From assembly GCF_932526225.1 (NCBI RefSeq), contig NC_064035.1:436501-500500 (forward strand): a DNA stretch of 64,000 nt, written 5' to 3'. A program made the translations under genes and the position numbers. The stretch is from Nematostella vectensis. Taxonomy: Eukaryota > Cnidaria > Anthozoa > Actiniaria > Edwardsiidae. Shown here piece after piece: positions 38,161 through 51,174 of the stretch. The notes beneath the pieces were generated by a model. The model was not told the origin of the DNA, made no database searches, and saw nothing but the letters and a program-made list of their open reading frames with translations. How positions within the stretch are numbered: the first letter of the stretch is position 1; each line of letters begins with the position of its first letter.

Positions 38161-40130
38161 AGTGCTCAAGCTATGTTCAGGATCCTGTACATATTTTATG
38201 CACACAAGAACTAACTTGATTCCTTAGATAACTTAATTAAGTAGATTCTAACATAGAGCATAGCGCTCGATAGATTGATATACCTTTTTATCCGAGTATA
38301 CTGTTTTATTTTTCCTAATGTTACTTTTTGGAATTTACATTCGGAAAAAAAATTATCGATTGTAACCTTTTGCAGGTTACACTCGTAAAACAAATTCCCG
38401 AATGTAACCCTGAAGCTTTTCCCGAATGTAACCTCCAGTCCGATGGTGACTTTGCTTGGGATAGTTTACGATACCAATAGTATTAAAAGTAATTTTCATT
38501 CCAATTCCCTTCAGCAATGTCACGTTAGTCTTTTGTTGCGGGCACTTGACTACTAACGCAGCGACCCGGGTTCGATTCCCGCTGATAGCCTATTTGTTTT
38601 TCTTTTTTTTTTTTAAATATCGATACTTAATTATCCTGTTCTTGGTGTGTCATGACATAAAAAGAAGGTATAGGGAAATTTTTATGTACTCTCAGCATCT
38701 GTGATGTGCTCATGCTTTGTTCAGGATCCTGTACATATTTTATGCACACAAGAACTAACTAGATTCCTTGGATAACTTGATTAAGTAGATTCTAACATAG
38801 AGCATAGCGCTCGATAGATTGATATACCTTTTTTTCCGAGTATACTGTTTTATTTTTCCTAATGTTACTTTTTGGAATTTACATTCGGAAAAAAAATTAT
38901 CGATTGTAACCTTTTGGAGGTTACACTCGTAAACCAAATTCCCGAATGTAACCCTGAAGCTTTTCCCGAATGTAACCTCCAGTCCGATGGTGACTTTGCT
39001 TGGGATAGTTTACGATACCAATAGTATTAAAAGTAATTTCCATTACAATTCCCTTCAGCAATGCCACGTTAATCTTTCGTTGCGGGCACTTGACTACTAA
39101 CGCAGCGACCCTGGTTCGATTCCCGCTGATAGCCTATTTTTTTTTCTTTTTCTTTTTTTTAATATCGATACTTAATTATACTGTTCTTGGTGTGTCATGA
39201 CATAAAAAGAAGGTATAGGGACATTTTTATGTACTCTCAGCATCTGTGAAGTGCTCAAGCTATGTTCAGGATCCTGTACATATTTTATGCACACAAGAAC
39301 TAACTTGATTCCTTAGATAACTTAATTAAGTAGATTCTAACATAGAGCATAGCGCTCGATAGATTGATATACCTTTTTATCCGAGTATACTGTTTTATTT
39401 TTCCTAATGTTACTTTTTGGAATTTACATTCGGAAAAAAAATTATCGATTGTAACCTTTTGCAGGTTACACTCGTAAAACAAATTCCCGAATGTAACCCT
39501 GAAGCTTTTCCCGAATGTAACCTCCAGTCCGATGGTGACTTTGCTTGGGATAGTTTACGATACCAATAGTATTAAAAGTAATTTTCATTCCAATTCCCTT
39601 CAGCAATGTCACGTTAGTCTTTCGTTGCGGGCACTTGACTACTAACGCAGCGACCCGGGTTCGATTCCCGCTGATAGCCTATTTGTTTTTCTTTTTTTTT
39701 TTTAAATATCGATACTTAATTATCCTGTTCTTGGTGTGTCATGACATAAAAAGAAGGTATAGGGAAATTTTTATGTACTCTCAGCATCTGTGATGTGCTC
39801 ATGCTTTGTTCAGGATCCTGTACATATTTTATGCACACAAGAACTAACTAGATTCCTTGGATAACTTGATTAAGTAGATTCTAACATAGAGCATAGCGCT
39901 CGATAGATTGATATACCTTTTTTTCCGAGTATACTGTTTTATTTTTCCTAATGTTACTTTTTGGAATTTACATTCGGAAAAAAAATTATCGATTGTAACC
40001 TTTTGGAGGTTACACTCGTAAAACAAATTCCCGAATGTAACCCTGAAGCTTTTCCCGAATGTAACCTCCAGTCCGATGGTGACTTTGCTTGGGATAGTTT
40101 ACGATACCAATAGTATTAAAAGTAATTTTC
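37950..40130 (+). repeat. Two-monomer duplication, offset 1,089 bp
   Basis: Monomers at 38158 and 38702 recur at 39247 and 39791. Shared markers are CCTTAGATAACTTAATTAAG, CCTTTTTATCC, CAATGTCACG and TTATCCTGTTC. The monomer at 38702 is a chimera: left part as 39791, right part (AATTTCC ending at 39039, GTTAATCT, GACCCTGG) as 37612, whose marker lies exactly 1,089 bp earlier at 37950. Confidence 0.85.
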
Positions 40131-42960
40131 ATTACAATTCCCTTCAGCAATGCCACGTTAGTCTTTCGTTGCGGGCACTTGACTACTAACGCAGCGACCC
40201 GGGTTCGATTCCCGCTGATAGCCTATTTTTTTTTTCTTTTTTTTTTTTTTAAATATCGATACTTAATTATACTGTTCTTGGTGTGTCATGACATAAAAAG
40301 AAGGTATAGGGACATTTTTATGTACTCTCAGCATCTTTGATGTGCTCATGCTTTGTTCAGGATCCTGTACATATTTTATGCACACAAGAACTAACTAGAT
40401 TCCTTGGATAACTTGATTAAGTAGATTCTAACATAGAGCATAGCGCTCGATAGATTGATATACCTTTTTTTCCGAGTATACTGTTTTATTTTTCCTAATG
40501 TTACTTTTTGGAATTTACATTCGGAAAAAAAATTATCGATTGTAACCTTTTGGAGGTTACACTCGTAAAACAAATTCCCGAATGTAACCCTGAAGCTTTT
40601 CCCGAATGTAACCTCCAGTCCGATGGTGACTTTGCTTGGGATAGTTTACGATACCAATAGTATTAAAAGTAATTTTCATTACAATTCCCTTCAGCAATGC
40701 CACGTTAGTCTTTCGTTGCGGGCACTTGACTACTAACGCAGCGACCCGGGTTCGATTCCCGCTGATAGCCTATTTTTTTTTCTTTATTTTTTTTTTAAAT
40801 ATCGATACTTAATTATACTGTTCTTGGTGTGTCATGACATAAAAAGAAGGTATAGGGACATTTTTATGTACTCTCAGCATCTTTGATGTGCTCATGCTAT
40901 GTTCAGGATCCTGTACATACTTTATGCACACAAGAACTAACTAGATTCCTTGGATAACTTGATTAAGTAGATTCTAACATAGAGCATAGCGCTCGATAGA
41001 TTGATATACCTTTTTTTCCGAGTATACTGTTTTATTTTTCCTAATGTTACTTTTTGGAATTTACATTCGGAAAAAAAATTATCGATTGTAACCTTTTGGA
41101 GGTTACACTCGTAAAACAAATTCCCGAATGTAACCCTGAAGCTTTTCCCGAATGTAACCTCCAGTCCGATGGTGACTTTGCTTGGGATAGTTTACGATAC
41201 CAATAGTATTAAAAGTAATTTTCATTACAATTCCCTTCAGCGATGCCACGTTAGTCTTTCGTTGCGGGAACTTGACTACTAACGCAGCGACCCGGGTTCG
41301 ATTCCCGCTGATAGCCTTTTTTTTTTCTTTTTTTTTTTTTTTTTTTTTAAATATCGATACTTAATTATACTGTTCTTTGTGTGTCATGACATAAAAAGAA
41401 GGTATAGGGACATTTTTATGTACTCTCAGCATCTGTGATGTGCTCATGCTATGTTCAGGATCCTGTACATATTTTATGCACACAAGAACTAACTAGATTC
41501 CTTGGATAACTTGATTAAGTAGATTCTAACATAGAGCATAGCGCTCGATAGATTGATATACCTTTTTTTCCGAGTATACTGTTTTATTTTTCCTAATGTT
41601 ACTTTTTTGAATTTACATCCGGAAAAAAAAATATCGATTGTAACCTTTTGCAGGTTACACTCGTAAAACAAATTCCCGAATATAACCCTGAAGCTTTTCC
41701 CGAATGTAACCTCCAGTCCGATGGTGACTTTGCTTGGGATAGTTTACGATACCAATAGTATTAAAAGTAATTTTCATTACAATTCCCTTCAGCAATGCCA
41801 CGTTAGTCTTTCGTTGCGGGCACTTGACTACTTACGCAGCGACCCGGGTTCGATTCCCGCTGATAGCCTATTTTTTTTTCTTTTTTTTTTTTTAAATATC
41901 GATACTTAATTATACTGTTCTTGGTGTGTCATGACATAAAAAGAAGGTATAGGGACATTTTTATGTACTCTCAGCATCTTTGATGTGCTCATGCTTTGTT
42001 CAGGATCCTGTACATATTTTATGCACACAAGAACTAACTAGATTCCTTGGATAACTTGATTAAGTAGATTCTAACATAGAGCATAGCGCTCGATAGATTG
42101 ATATATCTTTTTTTCCGAGTATACTGTTTTATTTTTCCTAATGTTACTTTTTGGAATTTACATTCGGAAAAAAAATTATCGATTGTAACCTTTTGGAGGT
42201 TACACTCGTAAAACAAATTCCCGAATGTAACCCTGAAGCTTTTCCCGAATGTAACCTCCAGTCCGATGGTGACTTTGCTTGGGATAGTTTACGATACCAA
42301 TAGTATTAAAAGTAATTTTCATTACAATTCCCTTCAGCAATGCCACGTTAGTCTTTCGTTGCGGGCACTTGACTACTAACGCAGCGACCCGGGTTCGATT
42401 CCCGCTGATAGCCTATTTTTTTTTCTTTATTTTTTTTTTTAAATATCGATACTTAATTATACTGTTCTTGGTGTGTCATGACATAAAAAGAAGGTATTGG
42501 GACATTTTTATGTACTCTCAGCATCTTTGATGTGCTCATGCTATGTTCAGGATCCTGTACATATTTTATGCACACAAGAACTAACTAGATTCCTTGGATA
42601 ACTTGATTAAGTAGATTCTAACATAGAGCATAGCGCTCGATAGATTGATATACCTTTTTTTCCGAGTATACTGTTTTATTTTTCCTAATGTTACTTTTTG
42701 GAATTTACATTCGGAAAAAAAATTATCGATTGTAACCTTTTGGAGGTTACACTCGTAAAACAAATTCCCGAATGTAACCCTGAAGCTTTTCCCGAATGTA
42801 ACCTCAAGTCCGATGGTGACTTTGCTTGGGATAGTTTACGATACCAATAGTATTAAAAGTAATTTTCATTACAATTCCCTTCAGCGATGCCACGTTAGTC
42901 TTTCGTTGCGGGCACTTGACTACTAACGCAGCGACCCGGGTTCGATTCCCGCTGATAGCC

Positions 42961-42993
<33 letters not shown>

Positions 42994-44170
42994 TATCGAT
43001 ACTTAATTATACTGTTCTTGGTGTGTCATGACATAAAAAGAAGGTATAGGGACATTTTTATGTACTCTCAGCATCTGTGATGTGCTCATGCTATGTTCAG
43101 GATCCTGTACATATTTTATGCACACAAGAACTAACTAGATTCCTTGGATAACTTGATTAAGTAGATTCTAACATAGAGCATAGCGCTCGATAGATTGATA
43201 TACCTTTTTTTCCGAGTATACTGTTTTATTTTTCCTAATGTTACTTTTTTGAATTTACATCCGGAAAAAAAAATATCGATTGTAACCTTTTGCAGGTTAC
43301 ACTCGTAAAACAAATTCCCGAATATAACCCTGAAGCTTTTCCCGAATGTAACCTCCAGTCCGATGGTGACTTTGCTTGGGATAGTTTACGATACCAATAG
43401 TATTTAAAGTAATTTTCATTACGATTCCCTTCAGCAATGCCACGTTAGTCTTTCGTTGCGGGCACTTGACTACTAACGCAGCGACCCGGGTTCGATTCCC
43501 GCTGATAGCCTATTTTTGTTCTCTTCATTTTTTTTTAAAATATCGATACTAAAATTATACTGTTCTTGGTGTGTCATGACATAAAAAGAAGGTATAGGGA
43601 CATTTTTATGTACTCTCAGCATCTTTGATGTGCTCATGCTATGTTCAGGATCCTGTACATATTTTATGCACACAAGAACTAACTAGATTCCTTGGATAAC
43701 TTGATTAAGTAGATTTTAACATAGAGCATAGCGCTCGATAGATTGATATACCTTTTTTTCCGAGTATACTGTTTTATTTTTCCTAATGTTACTTTTTGGA
43801 ATTTACATTTGGAAAAAAAAATATCGATTGTAACCTTTTGGAGGTTACACTCGTAAAACAAATTCCCGAATGTAACCCTGAAGCTTTTCCCGAATGTAAC
43901 CTCCAGTCCGATGGTGACTTTGCTTGGGATAGTTTACGATACCAATAGTATTTAAAGTAATTTCCATTACAATTCCCTTCAGCAATGCCACGTTAATCTT
44001 TCGTTGCGGGCACTTGACTACTAACGCAGCGACCCGGGTTCGATTCCCGCTGATAGCCTATTTTTTTTTCTTTTTCTTTTTTTTAATATCGATACTTAAT
44101 TATACTGTTCTTGGTGTGTCATGACATAAAAAGAAGGTATAGGGACATTTTTATGTACTCTCAGCATCTG

Positions 44171-47100
44171 TGAAGTGCTCAAGCTATGTTCAGGATCCTG
44201 TACATATTTTATGCACACAAGAACTAACTAGATTCCTTGGATAACTTGATTAAGTAGATTCTAACATAGAGTATAGCGCTCGATAGATTGATATACCTTT
44301 TTTTCCGAGTATACTGTTTTATTTTTCCTAATGTGACTTTTTTGAATTTACATCCGGAAAAAAAAATATCGATTGTAACCTTTTGCAGGTTACACTCGTA
44401 AAACAAATTCCCGAATGTAACCCTGAAGCTTTTCCCGAATGTAACCTCCAGTCCGATGGTGACTTTGCTTGGGATAGTTTACGATACCAATAGTATTTAA
44501 AGTAATTTTCATTACACTTCCTTTCAGAAATGCCACGTTAGTCTTTCGTTGCTGGCACTTGACTACTAACGCAGCGACCCGGGTTCGATTCCCGCTGATA
44601 GCCTATTTTTGTTTTCTTCATTTTTTTTTTAAATATCGATACTTAATTATACTGTTCTTGGTGTGTCATGACATAAAAAGAAGGTATAGGGACATTTTTA
44701 TGTACTCTCAGCATCTTTGATGTGCTCATGCTATGTTCAGGATCCTGTACATATTTTATGCACACAAGAACTAACTAGATTCCTTGGATAACTTGATTAA
44801 GTAGATTTTAACATAGAGCATAGCGCTCGATAGATTGATATACCTTTTTTTTCGAGTATACTGTTTTATTTTTCCTAATGTTACTTTTTGGAATTTACAT
44901 TCGGAAAAAAAATTATCGATTGTAACCTTTTGGAGGTTACACTCGTAAAACAAATTCCCGAATGTAACCCTGAAGCTTTTCCCGAATGTAACCCCCAGTC
45001 CGATGGTGACTTTGCTTGGGATAGTTTACGATACCAATAGTATTAAAAGTAATTTCCATTACAATTCCCTTCGGCAATGCCACGTTAATCTTTCGTTGCG
45101 GGCACTTGACTACTAACGCAGCGACCCGGGTTCGATTCCCGCTGATAGCCTATTTTTTTTTCTTTTTCTTTTTTTAAATATCGATACTTAATTATACTGT
45201 TCTTGGTGTGTCATGACATAAAAAGAAGGTATAGGGACATCTTTATGTACTCTCAGCATCTGTGAAGTGCTCAAGCTATGTTCAGGATCCTGTACATATT
45301 TTATGCACACAAGAACTAACTAGATTCCTTGGATAACTTGATTAAGTAGATTCTAACATAGAGCATAGCGCTCGATAGATTGATATACCTTTTTTTCCGA
45401 GTATACTGTTTTATTTTTCCTAATGTTACTTTTTTGGAATTTACATTCGGAAAAAAAATTATCGATTGTAACCTTTTGCAGGTTACACTCGTAAAACAAA
45501 TTCCCGAATGTAACCCTGAAGCTTTTCCCGAATGTAACCTCCAGTCCGATGGTGACTTTGCTTGGGATAGTTTACGATACCAATAGTATTAAAGGTAATT
45601 TTCATTCCAATTCCCTTCAGCAATGCCACGTTAGTCTTTCGTTGCGGGCACTTGACTACTAACGCAGCGACCCGGGTTCGATTCCCGCTGATAGCCTATT
45701 TTTTTTTCTTTTTCTTTTTTTTAATATCGATACTTAATTATACTGTTCTTGGTGTGTCATGACATAAAAAGAAGGTATAGGGACATTTTTATGTACTCTC
45801 AGCATCTGTGAAGTGCTCAAGCTATGTTCAGGATCCTGTACATATTTTATGCACACAAGAACTAACTAGATTCCTTGGATAACTTGATTAAGTAGATTCT
45901 AACATAGAGTATAGCGCTCGATAGATTGATATACCTTTTTTTCCGAGTATACTGTTTTATTTTTCCTAATGTGACTTTTTTGAATTTACATCCGGAAAAA
46001 AAAATATCGATTGTAACCTTTTGCAGGTTACACTCGTAAAACAAATTCCCGAATGTAACCCTGAAGCTTTTCCCGAATGTAACCTCCAGTCCGATGGTGA
46101 CTTTGCTTGGGATAGTTTACGATACCAATAGTATTTAAAGTAATTTTCATTACACTTCCTTTCAGAAATGCCACGTTAGTCTTTCGTTGCTGGCACTTGA
46201 CTACTAACGCAGCGACCCGGGTTCGATTCCCGCTGATAGCCTATTTTTGTTTTCTTCATTTTTTTTTTAAATATCGATACTTAATTATACTGTTCTTGGT
46301 GTGTCATGACATAAAAAGAAGGTATAGGGACATTTTTATGTACTCTCAGCATCTTTGATGTGCTCATGCTATGTTCAGGATCCTGTACATATTTTATGCA
46401 CACAAGAACTAACTAGATTCCTTGGATAACTTGATTAAGTAGATTTTAACATAGAGCATAGCGCTCGATAGATTGATATACCTTTTTTTTCGAGTATACT
46501 GTTTTATTTTTCCTAATGTTACTTTTTGGAATTTACATTCGGAAAAAAAATTATCGATTGTAACCTTTTGGAGGTTACACTCGTAAAACAAATTCCCGAA
46601 TGTAACCCTGAAGCTTTTCCCGAATGTAACCCCCAGTCCGATGGTGACTTTGCTTGGGATAGTTTACGATACCAATAGTATTAAAAGTAATTTCCATTAC
46701 AATTCCCTTCGGCAATGCCACGTTAATCTTTCGTTGCGGGCACTTGACTACTAACGCAGCGACCCGGGTTCGATTCCCGCTGATAGCCTATTTTTTTTTC
46801 TTTTTCTTTTTTTAAATATCGATACTTAATTATACTGTTCTTGGTGTGTCATGACATAAAAAGAAGGTATAGGGACATCTTTATGTACTCTCAGCATCTG
46901 TGAAGTGCTCAAGCTATGTTCAGGATCCTGTACATATTTTATGCACACAAGAACTAACTAGATTCCTTGGATAACTTGATTAAGTAGATTCTAACATAGA
47001 GCATAGCGCTCGATAGATTGATATACCTTTTTTTCCGAGTATACTGTTTTATTTTTCCTAATGTTACTTTTTTGGAATTTACATTCGGAAAAAAAATTAT

Positions 47101-47446
47101 CGATTGTAACCTTTTGCAGGTTACACTCGTAAAACAAATTCCCGAATGTAACCCTGAAGCTTTTCCCGAATGTAACCTCCAGTCCGATGGTGACTTTGCT
47201 TGGGATAGTTTACGATACCAATAGTATTAAAGGTAATTTTCATTCCAATTCCCTTCAGCAATGCCACGTTAGTCTTTCGTTGCGGGCACTTGACTACTAA
47301 CGCAGCGACCCGGGTTCGATTCCCGCTGATAGCCTATTTTTTTTTCTTTTTTTTTTTTTAAATATCGATACTTAATTATACTGTTCTTGGTGTGTCATGA
47401 CATAAAAAGAAGGTATAGGGACATTTTTATGTACTCTCAGCATCTT
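44171..47446 (+). repeat. Three-monomer tandem duplication inside the 8.18-kb period, offset 1,638 bp
   Basis: Monomers at 44171, 44718 and 45263 recur at 45809, 46356 and 46901. ACCCCCAG lies at 44991 and 46629. CTTCGGCAATG is in both trimers but not in the related copy near 53250, which reads CTTCAGC, so the trimer duplicated after the long-period copies separated. The monomer at 45263 is the junction chimera. Confidence 0.88.
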
Positions 47447-47981
47447 TGATGTGCTCATGCTTTGTTCAGGATCCTGTACATATTTTATGCACACAAGAAC
47501 TAACTAGATTCCTTGGATAACTTGATTAAGTAGATTCTAACATAGAGCATAGCGCTCGATAGATTGATATACCTTTTTTTCCGAGTATACTGTTTTATTT
47601 TTCCTAATGTTACTTTTTGGAATTTACATTCGGAAAAAAAATTATCGATTGTAACCTTTTGGAGGTTACACTCGTAAAACAAATTCCCGAATGTAACCCT
47701 GAAGCTTTTCCCGAATGTAACCTCCAGTCCGATGGTGACTTTGCTTGGGATAGTTTACGATACCAATAGTATTAAAAGTAATTTTCATTACAATTCCCTT
47801 CAGCAATGCCACGTTAGTCTTTCGTTGCGGGCACTTGACTACTAACGCAGCTACCCGGGTTCGATTCCCGCTGATAGCCTATTTTTTTTTTTTTTAAATA
47901 TCGATACTTAATTATACTGTTCTTGGTGTGTCATGACATAAAAAAAGGTATAGGGACATTTTTATGTACTCTCAGCATCTT

Positions 47982-48515
47982 TGATGTGCTCATGCTTTGT
48001 TCAGGATCCTGTACATATTTTTTACTAGATTCCTTGGATAACTTGATTAAGTAGATTCTAACATAGAGCATAGCGCTCGATAGATTGATATACCTTTTTT
48101 TCCGAGTATACTGTTTTATTTTTTCTAATGTTACTTTTTTAAATTTACATCCGGAAAAAAAATATCGATTGTAACCTTTTGCAGGTTACACTCGTAAAAC
48201 AAATTCCCGAATGTAACCCTGAAGCTTTTCCCGAATGTAACCTCCAGTCCGATGGTGACTTTGCTTGGGATAGTTTACGATACCAATAGTATTAAAAGTA
48301 ATTTTCATTACAATTCCCTTCAGCAATGCCACGTTAGTCTTTCGTTGCGGGCACTTGACTACTAACGCAGCCACCCGGGTTCGATTCCCGCTGATAGCCT
48401 TTTTTTTTTCTTTTTTTTTTTTTTTAAAAAATATCGATACTTAATTATACTGTTCTTGGTGTGTCATGACATAAAAAGAAGGTATAGGGAAATTTTTATG
48501 TACTCTCAGCATCTG
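47982..48515 (+). repeat. Deletion-variant monomer, second copy
   Basis: It carries the ATATTTTTTACTAG deletion junction and TTTTTTCTAATG, shared with the copy at 54525, which lies 6,543 bp downstream. Confidence 0.85.
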
Positions 48516-51141
48516 TGATGTGCTCATGCTATGTTCAGGATCCTGTACATATTTTATGCACACAAGAACTAACTAGATTCCTTGGATAACTTGATTAAGT
48601 AGATTCTAACATAGAGCATAGCGCTCGATAGATTGATATACCTTTTTTTCCGAGTATACTGTTTTATTTTTCCTAATGTTACTTTTTTGAATTTACATCC
48701 GGAAAAAAAAAAATCGATTGTAACCTTTTGCAGGTTACACTCGTAAAACAAATTCCCGAATGTAACCCTGAAGCTTTTCCCGAATGTAACCTCCAGTCCG
48801 ATGGTGACTTTGCTTGGGATAGTTTACGATACCAATAGTATTTAAAGTAATTTTCATTACAATTCCTTTCAGCAATGCCACGTTAGTCTTTCGTTGCGGG
48901 CACTTGACTACTAACGCAGCGACCCGGGTTCGATTCCCGCTGATAGCCTATTTTTGTTTTCTTCATTTTTTTTTTTTAAATATCGATACTTAATTATACT
49001 GTTCTTGGTGTGTCATGACATAAAAAGAAGGTATAGGGACATTTTTATGTACTCTCAGGATCTTTGATGTGCTCATGCTATGTTCAGGATCCTGTACATA
49101 TTTTATGCACACAAGAACTAACTAGATTCCTTGGATAACTTGATTAAGTAGATTTTAACATAGAGCATAGCGCTCGATAGATTGATATACCTTTTTTTCC
49201 GAGTATACTGTTTTATTTTTCCTAATGTTACTTTTTGGAATTTACATTCGGAAAAAAAATTATCGATTGTAACCTTTTGGAGGTTACACTCGTAAAACAA
49301 ATTCCCGAATGTAACCCTGAAGCTTTTCCAGAATGTAACCTCCAGTCCGATGGTGACTTTGCTTGGGATAGTTTACGATACCAATAGTATTAAAAGTAAT
49401 TTCCATTACAATTCCCTTCAGCAATGCCACGTTAATCTTTCGTTGCGGGCACTTGACTACTAACGCAGCGACCCTGGTTCGATTCCCGCTGATAGCCTAT
49501 TTTTTTTTCTTTTTCTTTTTTTTAATATCGATACTTAATTATACTGTTCTTGGTGTGTCATGACATAAAAAGAAGGTATAGGGACATTTTTATGTACTCT
49601 CAGCATCTGTGAAGTGCTCAAGCTATGTTCAGGATCCTGTACATATTTTATGCACACAAGAACTAACTAGATTCCTTGGATAACTTGATTAAGTAGATTC
49701 TAACATAGAGCATAGCGCTCGATAGATTGATATACCTTTTTATCCGAGTATACTGTTTTATTTTTCCTAATGTTACTTTTTGGAATTTACATTCGGAAAA
49801 AAAATTATCGATTGTAACCTTTTGCAGGTTACACTCGTAAAACAAATTCCCGAATGTAACCCTGAAGCTTTTCCCGAATGTAACCTCCAGTCCGATGGTG
49901 ACTTTGCTTGGGATAGTTTACGATACCAATAGTATTAAAAGTAATTTTCATTCCAATTCCCTTCAGCAATGTCACGTTAGTCTTTCGTTGCGGGCACTTG
50001 ACTACTAACGCAGCGACCCGGGTTCGATTCCCGCTGATAGCCTATTTTTTTTTTCTTTATTTTTTTTTTAAATATCGATACTTAATTATACTGTTCTTGG
50101 TGTGTCATGACATAAAAAGAAGGTATAGGGACATTTTTATGTACTCTCAGCATCTTTGATGTGCTCATGCTATGTTCAGGATCCTGTACATACTTTATGC
50201 ACACAAGAACTAACTAGATTCCTTGGATAACTTGATTAAGTAGATTCTAACATAGAGCATAGCGCTCGATAGATTGATATACCTTTTTTTCCGAGTATAC
50301 TGTTTTATTTTTCCTAATGTTACTTTTTGGAATTTACATTCGGAAAAAAAATTATCGATTGTAACCTTTTGGAGGTTACACTCGTAAAACAAATTCCCGA
50401 ATGTAACCCTGAAGCTTTTCCCGAATGTAACCTCCAGTCCGATGGTGACTTTGCTTGGGATAGTTTACGATACCAATAGTATTAAAAGTAATTTTCATTA
50501 CAATTCCCTTCAGCGATGCCACGTTAGTCTTTCGTTGCGGGCACTTGACTACTAACCCAGCGACCCGGGTTCGATTCCCGCTGATAGCCTTTTTTTTTTC
50601 TTTTTTTTTTTTTTTTTTTTTAAATATCGATACTTAATTATACTGTTCTTGGTGTGTCATGACATAAAAAGAAGGTATAGGGACATTTTTATGTACTCTC
50701 AGCATCTGTGATGTGCTCATGCTTTGTTCAGGATCCTGTACATATTTTATGCACACAAGAACTAACTAGATTCCTTGGATAACTTGATTAAGTAGATTCT
50801 AACATAGAGCATAGCGCTCGATAGATTGATATACCTTTTTTTCCGAGTATACTGTTTTATTTTTCCTAATGTTACTTTTTGGAATTTACATTCGGAAAAA
50901 AAATTATCGATTGTAACCTTTTGGAGGTTACACTCGTAAAACAAATTCCCGAATGTAACCCTGAAGCTTTTCCCGAATGTAACCTCAAGTCCGATGGTGA
51001 CTTTGCTTGGGATAGTTTACGATACCAATAGTATTAAAAGTAATTTTCATTACAATTCCCTTCAGCGATGCCACGTTAGTCTTTCGTTGCGGGCACTTGA
51101 CTACTAACGCAGCGACCCGGGTTCGATTCCCGCTGATAGCC

Positions 51142-51174
<33 letters not shown>

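Noticed and set aside
43473-43673. 66-codon minus-strand frame near the TACTAAAATTATAC variant, repeated at 51654
   Set aside because: It depends on one private substitution pattern in two recently duplicated monomers and crosses the T-rich tract. No sign of protein-coding constraint.
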